The position numbers and the translations under genes are program-made. The notes under the pieces were generated by a model. That model was not told the origin of the DNA. It saw only the letters and a program-made list of their open reading frames with translations, and did not search any database. From Stramentimicrobium sp964433555 (GTDB taxonomy: Bacteria > Atribacterota > Phoenicimicrobiia > Phoenicimicrobiales > Stramentimicrobiaceae): 64,000 nt of DNA. Positions 9,433-17,894 of this stretch are shown here, one piece after another (positions within the stretch are counted from its first letter, which is position 1; each line of letters begins with the position of its first letter). Location of the stretch: assembly GCA_964433555.1 (NCBI GenBank), contig CAYSRG010000003.1, positions 1-64,000 of the forward strand. The letters are read 5' to 3'.

Positions 9433-11070
9433 TCATTCTTTTCTTTTCCAGTATTTCCTAATAAGTTGATTAGTAGAGCTATCATGATATAATTCCGATA
9501 TAATAGGATCCTTAAGTTCTCTGGCGATTCTAGAAGCCAATATCTTACCCAATTCTACTCCCCATTGATCAAAGGAATTAATTTTCCAGATTACTCCCTG
9601 GGTAAAGACAGTATGCTCATATAAAGCAATCAGTTTACCTAAGTTAGCAGGTGTCAACTTATTTAACATTATTATACTGGAAGGACGATCTCCTTCAAAA
9701 GTTCGATAAGGAATTAAATCTTTGCTCACTCCTTCTTCCCTTAACTTTTCCTCTGTCTTACCGAAAGCCAGTGCCTCCGCCTGAGCAAATACATTAGAAA
9801 TAAGAAGTTCATGATGATTACCTATTTTATGTAATGGTGTTAAAAAAGCAATAAAATCACAAGGAATGAGTTTGGTTCCTTGGTGAATTAATTGATAGAA
9901 AGAATGCTGTCCTTTGGTACCAACCTCTCCCCAGTAAATTGGTCCAGTCTGATAAGAAACCTTTCTGCCTTGAGTGTCAATATTTTTACCATTACTCTCC
10001 ATAGTTAATTGTTGAAGATAAGCAGGAAAGAGTTTTAGATATTGCTCATAGGGAAGGACAGCAGCAGTTTGTGCTCCAAAGAAGTTATTATACCAGATAC
10101 CTAATAGTGCCATGAGCACAGGTATATTTCTTTCCAGGGGAGTCTGGCGAAAATGTTCATCCATCTGATGAAAGCCTTCCAGCAGGGAATAAAAATTTTC
10201 CGGACCAATGGCAATCATGGTAGAAAGACCAATTGCTGAACAAAGCGAATATCGACCACCAACCCAATCCCAGAAAACAAACATGTTTTCAGGGGCAATT
10301 CCAAATTCTTTTACCTTAGAGGTATTTGTAGAAACAGCCACAAAATGTTTACTTATTGCCTTGTTATCCTTGAGGTGATTGAGGAGCCAGGTTCGAGCAG
10401 TAAGGGCATTAGTCATTGTTTCAGTAGTAGTGAAGGTTTTGGAAGAGATTATAAATAATGTTTCTTCGGGATCAAGACCATATACTGTTTCGGCAAAATC
10501 AGTTCCATCCACATTAGAAATAAAAGCAAAGTGTATATCGCGTAAACTATAATAAAGTAAGGCTTCATAAGCCATTTCTGGACCCAGATGAGAGCCTCCA
10601 ATCCCAATATTAATCACATTTCTGATAGGCTTACCGGTAAATCCTTCCCATTGCCCACTACGAATCTGATGGGCAAAATATGTCATTTTATCAAGTACTT
10701 CATGAACCTTAATTACAACATCTTTCCCATCTACCACAAGAGAATATTCTCTGGGTATACGTAAGGCTATATGTAAAGCTGCTCTATGTTCCGTAATATT
10801 AATTCTTTCCCCCCGAAACATAGCCTCAATATAATCAGGCAAATCAGCTTGTTCTGCTAATTGTAATAGTAGATTTAAAGTTTCAGGAGTGACCCTGTGT
10901 TTGGAATAATCAAAATAGATTCCTATATCTTCTATTACCATCTTTTCACTCCGTCGGGGATCATCAGCAAAGAGTTGTCTTAGATGGATTTGCTTTATCT
11001 TTTCATAGTGTTCTTCTAATAATTTCCAGGCAGCATAACTATTTCCTAAATTTCCTTTTTCCTTTTTCAT
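9433..11070 (-). CDS. pgi: Glucose-6-phosphate isomerase
   Basis: Interconverts glucose 6-phosphate and fructose 6-phosphate in glycolysis and gluconeogenesis. The 545-residue length is that of the large (E. coli-type) PGI. Visible signatures are the sugar-phosphate-binding GIGGSHLGPEMAYEAL, the SSKTFTTTETMTNA loop, GGRYSLCSAIGLS, and the ESNGKNIDTQGR region with the catalytic Glu nearby. A GGAGGATAGCT ribosome site precedes the ATG. It is transcribed alone, with a TATAAT-like sequence about 50 bases upstream. No other sugar gene is adjacent. Assignment secure. Confidence 0.95.
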   Translation of the reverse strand: MKKEKGNLGNSYAAWKLLEEHYEKIKQIHLRQLFADDPRRSEKMVIEDIGIYFDYSKHRVTPETLNLLLQLAEQADLPDYIEAMFRGERINITEHRAALHIALRIPREYSLVVDGKDVVIKVHEVLDKMTYFAHQIRSGQWEGFTGKPIRNVINIGIGGSHLGPEMAYEALLYYSLRDIHFAFISNVDGTDFAETVYGLDPEETLFIISSKTFTTTETMTNALTARTWLLNHLKDNKAISKHFVAVSTNTSKVKEFGIAPENMFVFWDWVGGRYSLCSAIGLSTMIAIGPENFYSLLEGFHQMDEHFRQTPLERNIPVLMALLGIWYNNFFGAQTAAVLPYEQYLKLFPAYLQQLTMESNGKNIDTQGRKVSYQTGPIYWGEVGTKGQHSFYQLIHQGTKLIPCDFIAFLTPLHKIGNHHELLISNVFAQAEALAFGKTEEKLREEGVSKDLIPYRTFEGDRPSSIIMLNKLTPANLGKLIALYEHTVFTQGVIWKINSFDQWGVELGKILASRIARELKDPIISELYHDSSTNQLIRKYWKRKE

Positions 11071-11337
11071 AGCTATCCTCCAGAAATAAAAATTTCCTTA
11101 TTGGAAAAATATGCTCATTTTTTCATCTATTATAATATTCCTTATTTTATTTTAACAATAACCCGGGACTTTAGCTATCTTCTAATACAAATATTCTTTC
11201 TAAACATATATCTTATTTAGCTAAAAGCAGGTTAATTTCACCTGTTAAGCAATGAATTCCCTTTTTTCTATTAAATGATATCAAAATAATATATAATTAA
11301 ATAGAAACTAAATTTAAAAATAGGAGCGTATTTTGTT

Positions 11338-11775
11338 ATGTTAAAATTATTTAAAGTACAGGCAACCTGGTTAGGAGGAACTCAGGTTAATAGCAAAACA
11401 AGGAAATTTAAAATATTGATGGATAAACCAGAAGAAGAAAACGGTACAAATTTAGGACCTAAGCCAGCGGAGGTTTCGCTGCAGGCTTTGGGTAGCTGCC
11501 TTATCTTTGCTTATCTTTATGCCGCAAATAAATTAAACATCACTATTGATGGCTTAAAAGTAAATATTGAAGGTGAAACAGTCCCTGGAGGTTGGCTTGA
11601 TGAACAGAAAAATAAAAGACCCGGTTTTAAAAACGTTCAATACAGTATCATAGTTAATACAAAACATTCTAACGAAGAAATAGAAAAAGTTCATAACCTG
11701 GCATTAAGAGCTTCTCCGATGTATGATAATTTCATCCATCCTATTAATGTTCAAGGTTCTTTTTCTATTCAATAA
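11338..11775 (+). CDS. OsmC/Ohr family protein lacking the second cysteine
   Basis: Protein of 145 residues with the OsmC fold: a beta N-half, then the central helix SLQALGSCLIFAYLYAANKL carrying the first (peroxidatic) Cys, and a C-terminal half ending in the ASPMYDNFIHP helix. In OsmC and Ohr peroxidases the second catalytic Cys begins that helix (CP[VM]-type motif); here it is Ser (ASPM). The protein may therefore be a YhfA-type relative without the usual dithiol peroxidase cycle. Monocistronic, between pgi and lexA. Family certain, activity uncertain. Confidence 0.8.
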   Translation: MLKLFKVQATWLGGTQVNSKTRKFKILMDKPEEENGTNLGPKPAEVSLQALGSCLIFAYLYAANKLNITIDGLKVNIEGETVPGGWLDEQKNKRPGFKNVQYSIIVNTKHSNEEIEKVHNLALRASPMYDNFIHPINVQGSFSIQ

Positions 11776-11852
11776 TATAACAACATAATTCATATTAGTT
11801 TCACTACTGATTCATAGAAAATTAAATTATATAATATTTTTCTACTGAGCTA

Positions 11853-11881
11853 TTGACGGAAACATATGTTTGCTTTATAAT
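11853..11881 (+). promoter_or_regulatory. lexA promoter with embedded LexA box
   Basis: TTGACG (11853-11858) and TATAAT (11876-11881) are separated by exactly 17 bases. The spacer holds the 12-bp perfect palindrome AAACATATGTTT (11860-11871), which matches the core of the Gram-positive SOS consensus CGAAC(N4)GTTYC at 11 of 14 positions. LexA bound here would exclude RNA polymerase, giving autorepression. Confidence 0.8.
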
Positions 11882-11925
11882 GAAATTACCTGATATTGAC
11901 CAAAAATTTACGAGGAATACAGGTT

Positions 11926-12537
11926 ATGATATTACGGAAAGAAACGCTTACCAAAAAACAGAAGACAGCTTTAGAGCTTATTCGTATTAAGATACAACAA
12001 ACTGGTTATCCGCCAACAGTGCGGGAATTATGCGAAGCCCTGGGGGTCCATTCCTCTGCCACTGCCTTTAAATATTTAAAAATCCTAGAAAAGAAAGGCT
12101 ATATTAAGAGGGAAAAAGAAAAAACAAGAGCTATAAAATTAATGCCCCAGACCCGTAATCTCCCTCTAGTCGGCAAAGTTGCTGCCGGCAATCCCCTACT
12201 CGCTTTGCAGGAATACACGGAGGTAATTCCGGTACCAGAAGAACTGGCTGGTACAGAAGGGAACTTTCTGGTTCGAGTGGAGGGAGACAGCATGCTCGGT
12301 GACCATATTCTGGATGGAGACTATGTGATAGTCCATCCCCAGAATTATGCTGATAATGGAGACATTGTTATAGCCCTGCTCAACCAGGAAGAAGTAACTG
12401 TCAAAAGATTATACCAGAACAGAGATAAAATAACCCTAAAACCTTCTAACCCGGAATATCAGCCTATTATTACCAGGGATATAAAAATTTTAGGCAAGGT
12501 AATTGGGATTATCCGCAAGTATAACGGGAGGAAATAA
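11926..12537 (+). CDS. lexA: LexA repressor
   Basis: SOS master repressor of about 203 residues. The N-terminal winged HTH (about 1-65) contains GYPPTVRELCEALGVHSSAT. The C-terminal S24 peptidase domain shows the self-cleavage Ala-Gly site in KVAAGNPLLA, the catalytic Ser in VEGDSML, and the catalytic Lys in EEVTVKRLY. I prefer the ATG at 11926 over a TTG at 11896, which lies close to the promoter -10. Its promoter carries a LexA palindrome. The DUF72 gene starts 8 bases after its stop, and the SOS polymerase genes follow behind a second LexA box. Confidence 0.95.
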   Translation: MILRKETLTKKQKTALELIRIKIQQTGYPPTVRELCEALGVHSSATAFKYLKILEKKGYIKREKEKTRAIKLMPQTRNLPLVGKVAAGNPLLALQEYTEVIPVPEELAGTEGNFLVRVEGDSMLGDHILDGDYVIVHPQNYADNGDIVIALLNQEEVTVKRLYQNRDKITLKPSNPEYQPIITRDIKILGKVIGIIRKYNGRK

Positions 12538-12545
12538 AGAAAATT

Positions 12546-13376
12546 ATGCTTTACATAGGAACTTCCGGCTTTAGTTACCAGGACTGGATTGGGCCATTTT
12601 ATCCAGAAAATATCAGTAAAGGAGATATGCTAAATCTATATGCCCGCCAATTTAATGCAGTGGAAGTCAATTCCTCTTATTACCGAATTGCACCCGCAGC
12701 TGTCTTCTATCATCTACAGCGTAAGGTTCCGGCTGATTTCAAATTCGCAGTAAAGGCAAATCAGGCTATGACTCATGTCCGGGATAAAAACGAAGCTGTA
12801 TTTCAAGAATTTAAAGCTTCCTTACAACCAATTTTGGACAACAATAAACTGGGTTGTATCCTGGCCCAATTTCCCTACTCTTTTCATTATAACAGTACTA
12901 ATCTTAGCTATCTCCTCTATGTAAAGGAAAAAATGAGCGATATTCCCCTGATTGTAGAATTTCGTAACAGCTACTGGGTAAAAGACCGGGTACTCGATTT
13001 TCTCAAAAAAAATGAAATAGGATTTTGCGCGGTAGATCAACCACCTTTAAAAGGATTAATCCCTCCAGCAGCAATAGCAACCTCTCAGCTGGGTTATATA
13101 CGTTTTCACGGACGCAACAAAGAAAAATGGTGGCAAAATGAACATGCTTACCAGCGTTACGATTATCTCTATAGTGAAAAGGAATTACAAGAGTGGTTGC
13201 CCAAAATTAAACAGATTGTTAATCAAACTACCGACCAGTATATCTTTATGAATAATCACTATAAAGGAAAGGCAACTAAAAATGCCTTAATGCTAATGAA
13301 ATTACTACGACAGGAAATAAAGACAATTAATACTACTATGAACGGAGATATTCAGGATATCTCAAAAGAATGTTAA
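12546..13376 (+). CDS. DUF72 family protein (YecE-like)
   Basis: TIM-barrel protein of 276 residues. It opens with the DUF72 signature LYIGTSGFSYQDWIGPFYP and has AVEVNSSYYRIAP, FKFAVKANQ and the C-terminal YIFMNNHYKGKAT region. The biochemical function of DUF72 is not established; the fold resembles sugar-isomerase barrels and endonuclease IV. The gene starts only 8 bases after the lexA stop and so belongs to the lexA transcript, implying SOS induction. The last 15 or so residues after the conserved end look like a loosely conserved tail. Confidence 0.85.
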   Translation: MLYIGTSGFSYQDWIGPFYPENISKGDMLNLYARQFNAVEVNSSYYRIAPAAVFYHLQRKVPADFKFAVKANQAMTHVRDKNEAVFQEFKASLQPILDNNKLGCILAQFPYSFHYNSTNLSYLLYVKEKMSDIPLIVEFRNSYWVKDRVLDFLKKNEIGFCAVDQPPLKGLIPPAAIATSQLGYIRFHGRNKEKWWQNEHAYQRYDYLYSEKELQEWLPKIKQIVNQTTDQYIFMNNHYKGKATKNALMLMKLLRQEIKTINTTMNGDIQDISKEC

Positions 13377-13407
13377 TCAAAATTAATTATTTTTTTTCAT
13401 AAAAGAG

Positions 13408-13421
13408 CGAACATATGTTTA
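13408..13421 (+). promoter_or_regulatory. LexA box upstream of the polymerase operon
   Basis: CGAACATATGTTTA at 13408-13421 matches the Bacillus-type SOS box CGAACRNRYGTTYC at 13 of 14 positions. It lies 30 bases before the dnaE start. I cannot place a clear -35/-10 pair around it, so the exact promoter is uncertain. Confidence 0.8.
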
Positions 13422-13450
13422 CTAAAGAACATTAAGAAAGGGAATAACTT

Positions 13451-16123
13451 ATGAACTTTACCCATTTACACTTGCACTCTCAATACAGTTTACAGGACGG
13501 ACTGGGCAGTGTTGACCAGATTATTGACCTGGCACAAAAATTAAAGATGAGAGTCCTGGCTCTTACTGATCATGATAGCCTGATCGGCACTATTGAATTC
13601 TATAAAAAAGCTCTTCAGGCAGGGATTCAGCCAATCCTTGGTTGTGAGATACGAATCAAAAGTGATTTTTTACCCAACCATTTAACTCACCTCATCCTTC
13701 TGATCAAAAATAATACTGGCTATCGCAATCTCTGTCAGCTCGTCAGCCAGGCACACCTGTCCAACCCACAAAATATTCCAGCCATTGACCGTAAGCTGCT
13801 TTCCCGCTATCGGGAAGGCCTCATTGTCCTATCCGGATGTCTTAAGGGAGAAATTCCACTGCTTATTACCCGAAAAGAGTATCAAAAAGCAGAAAGAACT
13901 GCCCTCTGGTTTAAAAATATATTTAATTCAGAAAATTTTTACCTGGAGATATCATTTCACGGATTGGAAGAAGAAAGAGTTATTAATCAATACCTTATCG
14001 ATCTGGGAGAAAAACTCACTATCCCCCTGGTAGCTACCAATAATGTACACTACCCGACAAAAGAACAAGCTCCCTTTCAGGATATAGCTAATATCATTGC
14101 CAACCAGGGAACTCGGAAATGCTTTCACCATCCTCCCCTGCCCAATCACCAGTTTTATCTGAAATCAGGACAGGAAATGAAAGACCTTTTCTCTTTTATC
14201 CCCGAAGCACTAAAGAATACAGAAAAGATTGCCGAACAATGCCAGCTTAAACTGGAGCTGGGTAAAATCAGGCTACCTTCTTATCAGCCTCCTCAACCCT
14301 ATTCTGCTTCAGAATATTTAGAAAAATTATGTCTGGAAGGTTTAAAAAAATACTATCCAGACCCCTCCAGTCAAGCTTTTTACCGTATGAAATATGAATT
14401 AGGGGTTATCAAACAAATGGGGTTTGCCGGCTATTTTCTGATTGTTAGAGATATTGTAAGCTTTGCCAAACAAAACAACATCCCGGTCGGACCCGGTAAA
14501 GGCTCTGCAGCAGGCAGTCTGGTATCCTATCTGCTCAATATTACCGAGGTAGACCCTTTAAAATCTAAACTATTTTTTGAAAGATTTCTCAATCCCCAAC
14601 GCATTGATATGCCGGATATTGACATTGATTTCGGACAAATAGGTAGAGATAAGGTTATTGCTTATATTTTTCAGCGATTTGGATGCGAACAGGTAACCCA
14701 TGTTTGCACCATTAACACCTATGCTGCACGTTCTGCGGTAAGAGATGCCGGTAGGGCTCTGGGTTTTTCTTATCAGGAGCTGAATAAAATTGCTCGAATG
14801 ATGCCTTTCTTCTCTTCGCCGGGAGTCATAAGGGCTTCCTTGAAGCACCTACCAGAATTAAAGCAGCTTCCTTACCAAAAAGAACCGCTGCGTTCTCTAT
14901 TTTCTTATGCCCAGTTCATGGAAGGAAAACCACGCCATCTTGCGGTTCATGCTTCTGCTCTAATTATTGCCGATCAGCCACTGGCTAACCTAGTTCCATT
15001 GACACTCAGTCCGGAAGGAGAGATTATCAGCCAGTATGAAAAAGAGAGTATCAAGGAACTGGGTTTATTAAAGATTGATATACTGGGATCCAGAAGTTTA
15101 ACGGTAATGCAAAAAACTCTACAAAGTCTTACCAAACATGATATACATATTAATTTAAGACAAATACCTTTGGATGACCCCTTAACTTTTTACCATTTAA
15201 AAAAAGGAAAAACCCTTGGTGTTTTTCAAGTAGAAAGCTCAGGAATGTCTTCCCTGTTAAAACAGTTATCACCCTCTACTCTGGAAGATTTAATTGCCGC
15301 ACTTTCTCTTTACCGTCCCGGTCCGCTGGACAGCGGAATGACCGAGCAATATTTAAAGAGAAAAAGTGGTCAGTCTCAGATTGAATATCCCCATGAACGT
15401 TTGCAGAACATATTGAAGGATACCTACGGCGTTATTCTTTACCAGGAACAGGTTATGCAGGTTGTTTCGGCTATTGCTGGATTAAACCCGGGTGAAGCTG
15501 ATCTATTTCGCAGGGCAATCAGTTCGCGTTCACCTGTTATTATGGAAGAGCAGCGCCAGAATTTTTTGATCAAATCTTCCCAGCAGGGAATCAGTCCACA
15601 TGAAGCCCAGAATATCTTTAACCTGATTGCCAAATTTGCCTATTATGGCTTCAATAAAGCTCATAGCACCTCTTATGCCCTGCTTTCTTATCTCAGCTGT
15701 TACCTGAAAGTGCATTATCCGGAACATTATTTAGCCGCACTACTTACTTATGGTATGGGTTATTACGATCTGGATCGCTACATCCAGGAAGCACGACGTT
15801 TTCGAATTTCAATTCTACTACCTAATATTAACAAGAGCCAAGCTGGCTTTTCTGTAGAAGGAAAGGCTATTCGGATCGGACTGATAAGGATAAAAGGCAT
15901 GGGGATGAAACAGATAAATAGCATTTTGAGGATAAGAGAAACAGATGGTCCCTTTCTTTCTCTCTACGATTTTTGTGCCAGGACTGCTTCCTTAAGAACA
16001 ACCAGAAATGTAATTGAAAATCTGATTAAAGTCGGTGCCTTTAATTTTACAGGATACCATAGATCTGTATTACTAAACCTGCTCCCACTTGTTATCCAGG
16101 AAACTAAAAAGGAGGAAAAGTAA
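13451..16123 (+). CDS. DNA polymerase III alpha-type catalytic core (DnaE/ImuC-like), C-terminus in separate gene
   Basis: C-family DNA polymerase of 890 residues; normal DnaE is about 1,050-1,200. It has the PHP domain (about 1-270; HLHLHSQYSLQDG), palm with GPGKGSAAGSL and the catalytic Asp in MPDIDIDFGQ (about residues 380-395), fingers, and tandem HhH region (about 800-870). It stops there: clamp motif, OB fold and tau-binding domain are absent, and OB fold follows in the next gene (TAATG overlap). In the PHP metal site the usual Asp of TNDxHY is Asn198 (TNNVHY); the other ligands (H7, H9, D16, H41, E66, H80, C130, H200) look present. With lexA, dinB and a LexA box, an SOS translesion polymerase is more likely than the replicase. 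Confidence 0.88.
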   Translation: MNFTHLHLHSQYSLQDGLGSVDQIIDLAQKLKMRVLALTDHDSLIGTIEFYKKALQAGIQPILGCEIRIKSDFLPNHLTHLILLIKNNTGYRNLCQLVSQAHLSNPQNIPAIDRKLLSRYREGLIVLSGCLKGEIPLLITRKEYQKAERTALWFKNIFNSENFYLEISFHGLEEERVINQYLIDLGEKLTIPLVATNNVHYPTKEQAPFQDIANIIANQGTRKCFHHPPLPNHQFYLKSGQEMKDLFSFIPEALKNTEKIAEQCQLKLELGKIRLPSYQPPQPYSASEYLEKLCLEGLKKYYPDPSSQAFYRMKYELGVIKQMGFAGYFLIVRDIVSFAKQNNIPVGPGKGSAAGSLVSYLLNITEVDPLKSKLFFERFLNPQRIDMPDIDIDFGQIGRDKVIAYIFQRFGCEQVTHVCTINTYAARSAVRDAGRALGFSYQELNKIARMMPFFSSPGVIRASLKHLPELKQLPYQKEPLRSLFSYAQFMEGKPRHLAVHASALIIADQPLANLVPLTLSPEGEIISQYEKESIKELGLLKIDILGSRSLTVMQKTLQSLTKHDIHINLRQIPLDDPLTFYHLKKGKTLGVFQVESSGMSSLLKQLSPSTLEDLIAALSLYRPGPLDSGMTEQYLKRKSGQSQIEYPHERLQNILKDTYGVILYQEQVMQVVSAIAGLNPGEADLFRRAISSRSPVIMEEQRQNFLIKSSQQGISPHEAQNIFNLIAKFAYYGFNKAHSTSYALLSYLSCYLKVHYPEHYLAALLTYGMGYYDLDRYIQEARRFRISILLPNINKSQAGFSVEGKAIRIGLIRIKGMGMKQINSILRIRETDGPFLSLYDFCARTASLRTTRNVIENLIKVGAFNFTGYHRSVLLNLLPLVIQETKKEEK

Positions 16124-16638
16124 TGTCAAACCTTATAAAAGTTAAAACAAAAACCAGCATTATTGATTCATTGCCTAAAAATTCTATTCCCGCTCACCAT
16201 TTTTCTCCTGCCGAGCTTCTGAAGATAGAAAAAGAAATAATGGGTATCTATGCACATGCTCATCCTCTATCCCTCTATCGAGAAGAGTTAACAAGCCAGA
16301 AGGGAAGAGGGCAAATACTTATCCAGAGTCACCATATTGAGCAACTAAGAGCAGGACTACCTATCCTGATTGCTGGTCTCTTAATCCAGGTCCGGAGACA
16401 ATTTACCAGACATCAACAGGTAATGGCTTTCTTACTACTGGAGGACGAAACAGGCCTCTTTGAAGCTATTGCCTTCCCTGAGGTATTCCGGAATTATTTC
16501 TCCTTGTTGGTTAAAGAGGCGTTGTTGCTTATCAAAGGTAAGGTCGGTGATAAAAACGGCAAAGAAAAAATAATAATCCAGGAAATTAAAAATCTCCATT
16601 CCTGCCTGCAGGTAAACATACCAGGAATAAACTTATGA
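16123..16638 (+). CDS. Stand-alone OB-fold module of DnaE
   Basis: Protein of 171 residues that aligns with the region after the HhH domain of full-length DnaE. Residues about 30-55 (EKEIMGIYAHAHPLSLY) match the DnaE EKExLGxYxxxHPL segment, and about 80-150 form the OB fold (AGLLIQVRRQFTRHQQVMAF followed by LEDETGLFEAIAFPEVF). A TSIIDSLP stretch near residue 13 sits where DnaE has its QxxLF clamp motif but is degenerate. Start overlaps the polymerase stop as TAATG and its own stop overlaps dinB as ATGA, so the three products are probably made in fixed ratio. It likely rejoins the polymerase as a DNA-binding subunit. Confidence 0.8.
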   Translation: MSNLIKVKTKTSIIDSLPKNSIPAHHFSPAELLKIEKEIMGIYAHAHPLSLYREELTSQKGRGQILIQSHHIEQLRAGLPILIAGLLIQVRRQFTRHQQVMAFLLLEDETGLFEAIAFPEVFRNYFSLLVKEALLLIKGKVGDKNGKEKIIIQEIKNLHSCLQVNIPGINL

Positions 16639-17894
16639 TATTTAAAATAAGGAATAAATACAATATGGCTATTGCTAAAAAACACTCTATTATTCATCTG
16701 GATTTAGACGCCTTCTTTGCTTCGGTAGAACAACGGGATAATCCTGAATATAGCCATAAACCACTTATTGTAGGTGGTATCTTTAAGAAAAATGGTGAAT
16801 TATCCCGACGGGGAGTAGTCTGCTCTGCCTCCTATCAGGCTAGAAAATACGGTATTCGCGCCGGTATGCCTATCTGGGAAGCTCAACAAAAATGTCCCGG
16901 GGCAATTTTTACTCCAGCACGCATTAATCGCTATCAGATTGCCTCTCAACACTTTTTCCGCATATGCAGTGCCTATACTCCTCTTGTTGAGGCAATAAGC
17001 ATCGATGAAGCCTTCCTGGATGTTACCAGCTGTGAATCCCTGTTTGGTACAGTAGAGGAAATCGCTCACAGGATTAAAATAAAAATTAAAGAAGAACTGC
17101 ATCTTCCAGTTTCAGCAGGAATTGCCTCTAATAAATTCCTGGCTAAAATAGCTACCAATCTGGGTAAACCGGACGGATTTTTCATTCTGCCAGACGAAAA
17201 AGCAATGGACATTTTGTCCAATCTACCCATTACCGAATTATGGGGTATAGGACAGAAAACAGCACAAAAACTCAATCGGGCAGGTATTTTTAAGATCAAG
17301 CAATTAATAATGATGCCGGATATTATCCTGCAGGGAATTTTAGGGGAGAATGGACCTAAAGTAAAACTACTGGCACAGGGTATCGACCATAGCCCGGTGG
17401 TGTGTTCCGAGGAAGCAAAATCAATCGGCAAAGAAATGACCTTCCCAGAAAATATAATAGATCGGGATAGACTAATAAAAATCCTCCTGGCACTGAGTCA
17501 ATGTATCGGCTATACTGCCCGTAAAAGGGGATATTCAGGTGAAACTATTACCTTAAAGATACGCTTTGCTCCCTATAAAACTATCCAAAAATCCATCACC
17601 CTGGAGAGGGCTACCAATCTTGATAATATAATCTTTCAAAAAGCTAGAGAACTTTTGGCTTTAATTAGTATCAAGCAACCGGGAATACGACTACTGGGCA
17701 TCAAGCTCTCCTCACTTCAACAGGGAAATCAACCAAGACAACTCAGCTTTCTGGACAATCAAGATTGGGAAGAAAAATGGGCTAAACTGATTTCTTCTGT
17801 AGATAAAATTCGTGAAAAACACGGCTCCTACTTAATCCAGCGCGCTACCCTCTTAAAAGAGAGAGAAAGTATTATTACCAAAAATTATAGATGA
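16635..17894 (+). CDS. dinB: DNA polymerase IV (DinB, Y-family)
   Basis: Y-family translesion polymerase of about 419 residues. Catalytic acidic residues are intact: LDLDAFFASVE and SIDEAFLDV, unlike the inactive ImuB relatives. SASYQARKYGIRAGMPIWEA is the fingers motif; thumb HhH (LWGIGQKTAQKL) and little-finger domain follow. QLSFL near residue 375 is a plausible sliding-clamp motif, so this may be the subunit that tethers the complex. The start at 16635 overlaps the OB gene stop (ATGA) with an AGGA site eight bases away; ATG at 16665 is an alternative. Its end overlaps the convergent sbcC by 10 bases. SOS induction inferred from the upstream LexA box. Confidence 0.92.
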   Translation: MIFKIRNKYNMAIAKKHSIIHLDLDAFFASVEQRDNPEYSHKPLIVGGIFKKNGELSRRGVVCSASYQARKYGIRAGMPIWEAQQKCPGAIFTPARINRYQIASQHFFRICSAYTPLVEAISIDEAFLDVTSCESLFGTVEEIAHRIKIKIKEELHLPVSAGIASNKFLAKIATNLGKPDGFFILPDEKAMDILSNLPITELWGIGQKTAQKLNRAGIFKIKQLIMMPDIILQGILGENGPKVKLLAQGIDHSPVVCSEEAKSIGKEMTFPENIIDRDRLIKILLALSQCIGYTARKRGYSGETITLKIRFAPYKTIQKSITLERATNLDNIIFQKARELLALISIKQPGIRLLGIKLSSLQQGNQPRQLSFLDNQDWEEKWAKLISSVDKIREKHGSYLIQRATLLKERESIITKNYR

